DNA of 12,256 nt from Clostridia bacterium. Its GTDB lineage: Bacteria; Bacillota; Clostridia; Saccharofermentanales; Saccharofermentanaceae. Below the pieces are notes generated by a model. That model was not told the origin of the DNA, searched no databases, and saw only the letters and a list, made by a program, of their open reading frames with translations. The translations under genes and the position numbers were made by a program. Below, one piece after another: positions 1-6,331 of this stretch (position 1 is the first letter of the stretch; every line of letters starts with the position of its first letter). The DNA lies in contig JADGQQ010000117.1 of the NCBI GenBank assembly GCA_017881645.1, forward strand, positions 1 to 12,256, in the 5' to 3' direction.

Positions 1-20
1 CACTTTTTCCGGAGAAACTT

Positions 21-29
21 TGCTAAAAT
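21..29 (+). promoter_or_regulatory. Putative extended -10 promoter of the LTA synthase-like gene
   Basis: TGC followed by TAAAAT fits an extended -10 element (TGn plus five of six bases of TATAAT). No good -35 hexamer lies 17 bp upstream, at the window edge. Transcription would start near 36 and leave a leader of about 60 nt. The proA promoter at 10682-10690 has the same TGC-TAtAAT layout. Confidence 0.4.
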
Positions 30-95
30 GGTCATGTTTGTATGGGTTGATTCTATTGGTCATGAAATCAACAAAGGGAAGCGTGTGCGGAAGAC

Positions 96-2162
96 ATGGA
101 AAATGAGAAAAAACCGATTCGCAAGAGAGACTTCATGTTTCAGATGGCAGCAATCCTGTTTCTGCCGGTCTGTGTTCTGTATTTCGAATTTTTGTTTTCA
201 ATCCTCCTGCACTATCCCGTAACCCCATACAATATAGGATATTCAATGGCCACTGCAGGGCTGCTGTTCGGACTGTCCTTCATTCTTCGCAATCAAAAAG
301 TGCAATTTGTTATGCAGGGCGTTCTTATAATCGGTCTGACTTTGGTTTTTCTATCACAATTCTTGTACTACCGGATTTTTCAGGTACTTTATGCGATTGA
401 ATCCATTCAGGGAGCAGGGAAAGCAGCGACATTTTCGGATATTCTTTTCGGAAGAATGAAAGATAATGCAGTCGAAATATTCTTTTTTCTGCTGCCGATT
501 GTTCTGTTTTTCGTTTTTCAAAGAGTTTTGATCAGGAAGATTCAGTTCTCGTTCCTTTTACCGCTGGTCGGGTTCTGCGTATTCGTTCTGTTTTTTACAG
601 GGACAACCTTGTTTGTACTTCAGGATAAAGCCGCCGTGGTCAGCCCCAGATACATGTACAGAAGTGAACTGATTCCGGACAAGTCTATGCGGACCTTTGG
701 ACTTCTTACGACCATGCGGTTGGATTTCCGTTATAACATCATGAATATCCGGTTCAAAGATACCCGGACATTTAATGCAGGCGACATCAAGGTTATCGAG
801 TCAAAAGTGAATTCTGCAGCTTCCGAATCTGAAACAACCGTTCAACAGACGGAAACACTTCCGGTGGAAACAACACCTGTGGAAACAACACCTGTGGAAA
901 CACTGCCGGAGGTTACCCCCTTCGAGCCCAATATTATGGATATTAACTTCGACCGTACGGATGGGAATGAGACGCAGCTTGAGATGAACGGGTATTTTTC
1001 GCAGAGGGAACCAACCTTGCAGAATGAATACACTGGGCTATTTAAGGGCAAAAACCTGATTCTCCTTACAGCAGAAGGATTTTCGAGATATGCCATCGAT
1101 CCGGTTCTCACTCCGACACTGTATAAGCTTTCGACCGAAGGATTTGTCTTCAATAATTTCTATACGCCGATTTGGGGAGTCAGCACATCGGACGGTGAAT
1201 TTGTTGCGACGACCGGTCTCATTCCAAAAGCAGGTAAGAAATGGAGTTATACAGAAGTGGCCGATAATTATATGCCGTTTGCGTTCGGCAACCAATTCAA
1301 GGCGCTCGGCTATGTGACCAAAGCATACCATGATCATACATATACCTATTACAACCGGGACCGTTCCTACCCGAATATGGGCTATGACTATAAAGGTGTC
1401 GGGAATGGTCTGGACGTCGCTGTGACCTGGCCGGAATCCGATGTCGAAATGATGCAACTCTCGGTGCCGGAATATGTGAACACGCCTCCGTTTCATGTCT
1501 ATTACATGACCGTCAGCGGACATCTCGAGTATAATTTCAGCGGCAATTTCATTGCGAAGAAGAATGAGGCACTTGTCAAAGATCTGCCTTACTCCGATCA
1601 TGTCAAAGCATATCTGGCCTGTCAGATCGAATTGGACAGAGCACTCGAAAATCTTTTGCAGCAATTATCGGACAGCGGACAGCTTGAAAATACCGTCATT
1701 GCACTAAGTCCGGATCATTACCCATATGGTCTTGAACCTGAGGAATATAGCGAACTCGCCGGCCATGATCTGGAAAAAACATTTGAAAGATATAAGGGTG
1801 AGTTCATTTTGTGGTCAGGTGACATGAAAGCGCCTGTTGTGGTCGACAAATACTGCTCGAGTCTGGATATTGCTCCGACACTTGCCAATCTGTTCGGACT
1901 GGCCTATGACTCAAGACTCTATATGGGAACCGACATCCTGTCGACCAGGAGCCCCGTGGTTGTCTTTCAGGACAGGAGTTTTATTACGGATAAGATCATG
2001 TACAACGCCAATAATAATACTGTGCAGAAGCTCACGGACGAGGACATAACGAATGAATACATCGAGTCGTGCATTGCATATGTCACCGATGAATTTTCGA
2101 ATTCGGCGAAGATCATAAGTGACGACTATTACCGGTATCTTTTTCAAAAGCCCGACGCATAA
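96..2162 (+). CDS. LTA synthase-family membrane phosphoglycerol transferase (sulfatase fold)
   Basis: A 688-residue polytopic protein with the layout of lipoteichoic acid synthases: about five hydrophobic segments (roughly residues 14-40, 46-64, 69-93, 124-145, 149-175), a Ser/Thr/Pro/Glu-rich linker (about 237-275), then an extracellular alkaline-phosphatase/sulfatase-like domain (about 318-615). Motifs match the metal-binding and nucleophile positions of LtaS: Glu327 in LLTAEGF, Thr364 in GVSTSDGE (predicted phosphoglycerol-accepting nucleophile), and Asp540-His541 in LSPDHYPYG. By family knowledge such enzymes move glycerophosphate from phosphatidylglycerol onto a polymer or glycolipid outside the membrane. 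The start at 96 is the first ATG after an in-frame stop at 63; its ribosome binding site is poor (AAAGGGAAG lies far upstream, GGAAG too close). It stands alone, with a probable terminator after it. Polymerase versus primase or glycan-modifying paralogue cannot be decided from sequence alone, so no symbol is given. Confidence 0.9.
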   Translation: MENEKKPIRKRDFMFQMAAILFLPVCVLYFEFLFSILLHYPVTPYNIGYSMATAGLLFGLSFILRNQKVQFVMQGVLIIGLTLVFLSQFLYYRIFQVLYAIESIQGAGKAATFSDILFGRMKDNAVEIFFFLLPIVLFFVFQRVLIRKIQFSFLLPLVGFCVFVLFFTGTTLFVLQDKAAVVSPRYMYRSELIPDKSMRTFGLLTTMRLDFRYNIMNIRFKDTRTFNAGDIKVIESKVNSAASESETTVQQTETLPVETTPVETTPVETLPEVTPFEPNIMDINFDRTDGNETQLEMNGYFSQREPTLQNEYTGLFKGKNLILLTAEGFSRYAIDPVLTPTLYKLSTEGFVFNNFYTPIWGVSTSDGEFVATTGLIPKAGKKWSYTEVADNYMPFAFGNQFKALGYVTKAYHDHTYTYYNRDRSYPNMGYDYKGVGNGLDVAVTWPESDVEMMQLSVPEYVNTPPFHVYYMTVSGHLEYNFSGNFIAKKNEALVKDLPYSDHVKAYLACQIELDRALENLLQQLSDSGQLENTVIALSPDHYPYGLEPEEYSELAGHDLEKTFERYKGEFILWSGDMKAPVVVDKYCSSLDIAPTLANLFGLAYDSRLYMGTDILSTRSPVVVFQDRSFITDKIMYNANNNTVQKLTDEDITNEYIESCIAYVTDEFSNSAKIISDDYYRYLFQKPDA
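861..905 (+). repeat. Three 15-bp tandem repeats encoding PVETT units
   Basis: Three consecutive 15-bp units (861-875, 876-890, 891-905) share the core tGTGGAAACAaCA and encode PVETT, PVETT and PVETL at residues 256-270. They lie in the flexible linker between the membrane part and the extracellular catalytic domain. Perfect in-frame units of this kind can change in number by replication slippage without breaking the frame. Confidence 0.85.
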
Positions 2163-2203
2163 GCAGGCCTCATTTTAAAATTCGATGGATCAAAAAGATT
2201 GAA

Positions 2204-2238
2204 ATCCGTGCAGTGATACTTGGATGCACGGGTCTTTT
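2204..2238 (+). terminator. Candidate weak intrinsic terminator after the LTA synthase-like gene
   Basis: A 9-bp stem (ATCCGTGCA at 2204-2212 with TGCACGGGT at 2225-2233, one G-U pair) with a 12-nt loop is followed by CTTTT. The T tract is short, so termination would be moderate. It lies 42 bp after the stop codon. Confidence 0.45.
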
Positions 2239-2429
2239 GGCGAAAAAACCATATCCGGATGAACCTTCGAAAGAGCCCGGAACGTATAACCAATGCAACG
2301 GTCAATATCATATATTTTGTTATTGGATACATGTCGCAGTGCTTGCTTGACAAATCAAAACAAAAGAGCGACTATTATATAAATCAGACAAATAAATGGC
2401 TTCTTCAATGATAAGTTTATTGCATGTAC

Positions 2430-2442
2430 TGTATACTATACA
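2430..2442. promoter_or_regulatory. 13-bp perfect palindrome TGTATA-c-TATACA
   Basis: Two perfect 6-bp arms flank a single central base, inside a run rich in GTA/TAC steps. This could be a repressor binding site upstream of the hydrogenase operon. I cannot match it to a known regulator, and simple alternating pyrimidine-purine sequence can produce such palindromes by chance. Confidence 0.3.
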
Positions 2443-2481
2443 TACGATACATTCGTCCTGAATCAAAGCTGGCACATCGTC

Positions 2482-2500
2482 TGTAACGTTTGAAGTTACA
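2482..2500. promoter_or_regulatory. 19-bp inverted repeat TGTAAC-N7-GTTACA
   Basis: Perfect 6-bp arms (2482-2487 and 2495-2500) around a 7-bp spacer. The geometry is that of a dimeric helix-turn-helix operator, loosely like CRP/FNR-family sites but with odd spacing. It lies about 50 bp upstream of the best promoter-like pair for the hydrogenase operon, so an activator site is possible. Confidence 0.35.
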
Positions 2501-2551
2501 CGGATAAACCAGTTTTTTCGTGTTTGGACAGATCATTTCGGCACAGAGTAA

Positions 2552-2580
2552 TTGTGTATGTTTTCCCGATAGATTTTAAT
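2552..2580 (+). promoter_or_regulatory. Putative promoter of the hydrogenase operon
   Basis: TTGTGT (2552-2557) and TTTAAT (2575-2580) are separated by 17 bp. The -10 matches five of six consensus bases, the -35 three of six. This would give a leader of about 115 nt before hydC. The weak -35 would fit activation by a regulator. Other placements in this gap cannot be excluded. Confidence 0.3.
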
Positions 2581-2638
2581 GTAAATGATACCTTGACATA
2601 AATATAGGAGAAGAAAGAACCGGACTGACAGAATTTGC

Positions 2639-2653
2639 GTACATCATCTGTAC
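2639..2653. promoter_or_regulatory. Short inverted repeat GTACA-N5-TGTAC in the hydC leader
   Basis: Perfect 5-bp arms flank a 5-bp spacer about 50 bp before the hydC start. It may be an operator half-site pair or a small RNA hairpin; the arms are short enough for chance. Confidence 0.2.
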
Positions 2654-2702
2654 ATTTTCAAAGTTCCCAAAACAAACAGAATATATTGTAGGGAGGTCTG
2701 AA

Positions 2703-3200
2703 ATGAGCGAGAAGAATGTAAAATGCGAAAGCTGCACGAATCAGAAAAGTCAAAAATTCGATGAGATTGCGAACATCATCGACTTGTACAAGGATAAAGA
2801 GGGGAGCCTGATCCAGGTTCTTCACCTTGCGCAGGAAATCTATGGCTACCTGCCGTTGGAACTGCAAAAAATGATCGCAACATCCATGGAGATCCCTTTG
2901 TCAGAAGTGTCGGGGGTTATCACCTTCTATTCCTTTTTTTCAACGACGCCCAGAGGTGAACACACGATCAGGGTCTGCCTCGGCACGGCCTGTTATGTCA
3001 GGGGCGGCAAAAAACTTGTTGAACGCTTGCAGGAAATACTGAATGTTCAGATTGGGGAGACAACCCAGGATGGGAAATTCACGTTTGAAATTGCCCGTTG
3101 TATCGGGGCCTGCGGTCTTGCTCCGGCCATGATGATTGATAAGAAAGTATATAAGCAAGTGAATGTGAATAAATTGGAATCCATTCTTTCCAAATATTAA
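2703..3200 (+). CDS. hydC: NADH-dependent hydrogenase subunit, NuoE/HydC-type [2Fe-2S] protein
   Basis: A 165-residue thioredoxin-fold [2Fe-2S] protein of the NuoE/HydC/HndA family, of normal family length. An N-terminal helical bundle (about 15-80, including the family-like VSGVITFYSFFS segment) precedes the ferredoxin fold. The four cluster ligands are visible as C92-x4-C97 (CLGTAC) and C133-x3-C137 (CIGAC). In HydABC complexes this subunit docks on the flavin subunit and its cluster exchanges electrons near the FMN. A second CxxC pair near the N-terminus (C8, C11) is not part of the usual motif. An excellent ribosome binding site (AGGGAGGT, 2690-2697) sits 5 nt from the ATG. It is the first gene of the operon, 20 bp before hydB. 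Confidence 0.93.
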   Translation: MSEKNVKCESCTNQKSQKFDEIANIIDLYKDKEGSLIQVLHLAQEIYGYLPLELQKMIATSMEIPLSEVSGVITFYSFFSTTPRGEHTIRVCLGTACYVRGGKKLVERLQEILNVQIGETTQDGKFTFEIARCIGACGLAPAMMIDKKVYKQVNVNKLESILSKY

Positions 3201-3207
3201 GCAGTAT

Positions 3208-3216
3208 AGGGGGTGA
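3208..3216 (+). promoter_or_regulatory. Ribosome binding site that favours a TTG start for hydB
   Basis: AGGGGGTGA ends 4 nt before TTG at 3221 and 10 nt before the in-frame ATG at 3227. Measured from the GGGGG core the distances are 7 and 13 nt, so TTG is the better start. The two choices differ by only two residues. Confidence 0.6.
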
Positions 3217-3220
3217 CGTT

Positions 3221-6200
3221 TTGAGTATGCAAACGATTGTCAGCATAGCTGACCTTGAACAGATCAAAAATAAGTACGAAGAAGAACTTGCAAAATATCG
3301 GTATCAAGTTATGATTTGCGCCGGTGCAGGCTGTATTTCCTGCAGCTGCATGGATGTTAAGAAAGCTGTAGAAGATGAGATTTCTCTTCTCAAGCTTCAG
3401 AAGGACGTGATCGTTATTGAAACCGGCTGCATGGGCACCTGTGCGGTTGGACCTGTAATGCTAATTCTTCCTGAGCGCATTTTTTATACGGACCTGACAC
3501 CGGAAATCGCCCGTAAAATTATCCGGAACCATATCAGCAAAGGCGAAATTCTTACAGAGCACACATTCTATGATAATTCTCTGCATAAGCATGTGCCGAA
3601 AATCGACGACATCGACTTTTTCAGGGAACAGGTCAAGATTGCACTCCGCAACTGCGGTTCCATGGAATACGGCAGTCTTGACGCCTATGTCGCAAGGGAG
3701 GGCTATCTCGCTGCTGCAAAGGTTCTTTCAGGAATGAGCTGCGAAGATGTCGTGAATGAAATCAAGAAGTCCGGCTTGAAAGGCCGCGGCGGAGCAGGAT
3801 TTCCGACGGGAGTCAAATGGGATGCAGGTAGAAAAGCAGTCGGTGAACGTAAATTCATCGTATGTAATGCAGACGAGGGAGACCCCGGCGCATTTATGGA
3901 TCGAAGCATCATCGAAGGTGATCCGCACTCTCTGATTGAGGGAATGATCATCGGCGGATATGCCATCGGAGCATCGATGGGCTACGTGTATGTTCGTGCT
4001 GAATATCCGATCGCTGTTGAGAGACTTACGGCAGCGATTGAAGAAGCTCATAAGAGAGGCCTTCTGGGAGGCAAGCTTTTCGGCAGTGATTTTTCATTTG
4101 ACCTCGAAATCCGTATCGGAGCCGGAGCCTTTGTCTGCGGTGAAGAGACGGCGCTGATGTCTTCCATCGAAGGCAACCGCGGAGAACCCAGGCAGAAACC
4201 GCCATTTCCTTTCCAGAAGGGATTATTTGGAATGCCGACCATCATCAACAACGTGGAGACCTTCGTTGCAGTTCCGGTCATTCTTATAAAAGGCGGCGAA
4301 TGGTATGCGCAGTTCGGAACGGAGACAAGTAAAGGAACAAAAGTTTTCGCACTTGCCGGGGATGTCGTGAATACAGGTATCGTCGAAGTACCGATCGGCA
4401 AACCCTTAGGTGATATTCTTTTCAAAATCGGCGGCGGCATGCAGAAAAAGAAAAAATTCAAGTCTGCACAGATCGGCGGTCCGTCCGGAGGCTGTATCAC
4501 ACAGGATAATTTGAATGTATCGACGGATTACGAGTCGTTGACGAAGCTTGGAGCTATCATGGGATCGGGCGGATTGATTGCCATGAACGAAGATACCTGT
4601 ATGGTAGATACTGCCCGGTTCTTCATGGACTTTATACAGGATGAATCCTGCGGAAAATGCGTTGCCTGCCGTGTCGGCACAAAGCGCATGCTGGAAATTC
4701 TGGAGAGAATTACCCGGGGTGAAGGCGAACAGGGGGATATTGAGCTCCTGGAAGAACTCGGAGAAACCATCAAAGAGACGGCAATGTGCGGGCTTGGACA
4801 GACCGCACCGAACCCTGTACTCAGTACGATTCGATACTTCCGCAACGAATATGAGGAGCACATTCATCAGAAATACTGCCGCGCCGGCGTATGCTCAGAG
4901 CTCTTTATTTCCCCATGCGAGAATGCCTGCCCGGCGAATGTCAATGTCCCCGGATATCTGGCACTTGTGGCAGCCGGACGTTTTATTGATGCTTACAATC
5001 TCATCAAACAGGAGAATCCTTTCCCGGCTGTCTGCGGACGAATCTGCACACATCCGTGTGAGCTGAAATGCCGGAGAAGTTCAACCGACGAGGCACTGGC
5101 GATCTGTGACCTGAAGCGATTTGTGGCTGATTATGCCCACAAAAACGAAAAACCGTATAAGAGCGATATCGTTTTCCCGAAGAACGGAAAAAGTGTTGCC
5201 ATCATCGGTGCAGGTGCCTCCGGTCTTACCTGCGGACATTATCTTGTCCGCATCGGTTACCAGGTGGATGTTTTTGAATCGCAGCCCGTTGCCGGAGGAG
5301 TACTTGCTTTTGGTATTCCGGAATACCGTCTGCCCAAACATGTCCTCGCACACGAGATTGATCTTATCGCTGAATCCGGAGTCAATATCCATTTGAATTC
5401 CGAAGTAGGCAAGGATTTGAACTTCAAGGACCTGAAGATCGAATATGATGCCGTGTACATTGCAACGGGAACACAGTTCCCGCAGAAAGTGAACATCCCC
5501 GGCGAGAATCTCCCGGGTGTGATTCACGGAATCAATTTCCTGAAGGATGTCAACCTGCATAATCCCGTTAAAATCGGCAAAACGGTCGCCATTATCGGCG
5601 GCGGCAACACCGCGATTGATTCTGCCCGGACCGCTCTGCGGCTCGGCGCAAAGAAAGTCATTGTCCTATACCGTCGTACGATGGATGTCATGCCCGCCTA
5701 TGAGATCGAAGTACTCGAAGCCGTTGCGGAGGGTGTGGAGATCATGGAACTCGTCGCTCCCGTGCAGTTTATTGAAGGCAAAGGCGGCGCAGTGTCGAAA
5801 GTGGAGTGTATCCGGATGAAGCTCGGTGAATTTGACAAATCCGGACGACGCAAATCAGTCACGGTTGAAGGGTCGAACTTCTTCATCGATGTGGATACGG
5901 TTATTCCGGCCGTCAGCCAGTATTCGGATCTGCCTTTCATTCGCAAAGATGAAATCGGCATTACACCCTGGGGCACGTTCATCATTAATGACAACACGCT
6001 TATGACAACAATGGATGGAGTATTTGCGGGAGGAGACGTGGCCAGAGGACCGGATACGGTCATACAGGCGATTGCCGACGGCAAGAAGGCAGCCATATCG
6101 ATCGACAAATATCTCGGAGGAAAAGGTAAACTCAACAAAGGGAAGGTTATCGAAATACCGGACAAATTTGATGAGGATGAAATCGTTTCCCTCAAACGTT

Positions 6201-6322
6201 TCCCGCTCGAAATGCTTCCTGCAGATAAACGCACGGATTCTTTCGACGAGGTGGTCGTCGGCTACCATAAATTGAACGCCATGGCCGAAGCAATGCGGTG
6301 TCTGCACTGCGACAGGAGGTAG
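3221..6322 (+). CDS. hydB: HydB/NuoF-type NADH:FMN subunit fused to a GltD/NfnB-like FAD/NAD(P) module
   Basis: 1033 residues, well above the roughly 600 of ordinary HydB. Order: thioredoxin-like [2Fe-2S] domain (C33-x4-C38, C70-x3-C74); NuoF FMN/NADH core (GRGGAGFPTG at 188-197, CNADEGDPGAFMDR at 215-228, GAGAFVCGEETAL at 300-312); SLBB domain (about 375-430); N3-type [4Fe-4S] site (C477, C480, C483, C523). At 553-558 comes CRAGVC, the point where HydB normally enters its ferredoxin tail. Here a GltD/DPD-type Fe-S domain follows (C566, C570, C605, C609, C613, C617), then an FAD Rossmann motif (GAGASG, 663-668), an NAD(P) Rossmann motif (GGGNTAID, 793-800, with YRR at 817-819) and the second FAD motif (AGGDVARGPDTV, 936-947). 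The tail ends in RCLHC. By homology it oxidises or reduces NAD(H) at FMN; a second pyridine nucleotide site, probably for NADP(H), is inferred. It starts at TTG with a good ribosome binding site. Confidence 0.93.
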   Translation: MSMQTIVSIADLEQIKNKYEEELAKYRYQVMICAGAGCISCSCMDVKKAVEDEISLLKLQKDVIVIETGCMGTCAVGPVMLILPERIFYTDLTPEIARKIIRNHISKGEILTEHTFYDNSLHKHVPKIDDIDFFREQVKIALRNCGSMEYGSLDAYVAREGYLAAAKVLSGMSCEDVVNEIKKSGLKGRGGAGFPTGVKWDAGRKAVGERKFIVCNADEGDPGAFMDRSIIEGDPHSLIEGMIIGGYAIGASMGYVYVRAEYPIAVERLTAAIEEAHKRGLLGGKLFGSDFSFDLEIRIGAGAFVCGEETALMSSIEGNRGEPRQKPPFPFQKGLFGMPTIINNVETFVAVPVILIKGGEWYAQFGTETSKGTKVFALAGDVVNTGIVEVPIGKPLGDILFKIGGGMQKKKKFKSAQIGGPSGGCITQDNLNVSTDYESLTKLGAIMGSGGLIAMNEDTCMVDTARFFMDFIQDESCGKCVACRVGTKRMLEILERITRGEGEQGDIELLEELGETIKETAMCGLGQTAPNPVLSTIRYFRNEYEEHIHQKYCRAGVCSELFISPCENACPANVNVPGYLALVAAGRFIDAYNLIKQENPFPAVCGRICTHPCELKCRRSSTDEALAICDLKRFVADYAHKNEKPYKSDIVFPKNGKSVAIIGAGASGLTCGHYLVRIGYQVDVFESQPVAGGVLAFGIPEYRLPKHVLAHEIDLIAESGVNIHLNSEVGKDLNFKDLKIEYDAVYIATGTQFPQKVNIPGENLPGVIHGINFLKDVNLHNPVKIGKTVAIIGGGNTAIDSARTALRLGAKKVIVLYRRTMDVMPAYEIEVLEAVAEGVEIMELVAPVQFIEGKGGAVSKVECIRMKLGEFDKSGRRKSVTVEGSNFFIDVDTVIPAVSQYSDLPFIRKDEIGITPWGTFIINDNTLMTTMDGVFAGGDVARGPDTVIQAIADGKKAAISIDKYLGGKGKLNKGKVIEIPDKFDEDEIVSLKRFPLEMLPADKRTDSFDEVVVGYHKLNAMAEAMRCLHCDRR

Positions 6323-6326
6323 GTGA
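6314..6326 (+). promoter_or_regulatory. Translational-coupling site at the hydB/hydA junction
   Basis: AGGAGG (6314-6319) runs directly into the hydB stop TAG (6320-6322) and is followed by AGGTGA (6321-6326). AGGTGA lies 5 nt before ATG at 6332, whereas AGGAGG is only 3 nt from an in-frame GTG at 6323. I therefore chose ATG 6332, which also gives the usual HydA N-terminus (MINVTINGK). The stop codon inside the binding site suggests coupled translation. Confidence 0.6.
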
Positions 6327-6331
6327 AGGAT

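Larger units (their letters stand above)
2239..2702. other. Long intergenic region upstream of the hydrogenase operon
   Basis: No convincing gene is seen here. A 63-codon frame from a TTG at 2220 has no ribosome binding site and an odd composition, and it overlaps the terminator stem. The stretch is AT-rich and holds promoter-like hexamers (TTGACA at 2347-2352 and 2593-2598 without good partners; a better pair at 2552-2580) and several short palindromes listed separately. Its length fits a regulated promoter region for hydC-hydB-hydA. Confidence 0.5.

Noticed and set aside
1038..1664. 208-codon minus-strand frame inside the LTA synthase-like gene
   Set aside because: Antisense to a gene with intact catalytic motifs; no start signals.
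2220..2411. 63-codon frame from TTG after the LTA synthase-like gene
   Set aside because: No ribosome binding site, start inside a terminator-like hairpin, no recognisable motif; better read as non-coding.
2593..2598. Perfect TTGACA close to hydC
   Set aside because: No acceptable -10 hexamer at 15-19 bp downstream, so not called as a promoter by itself.
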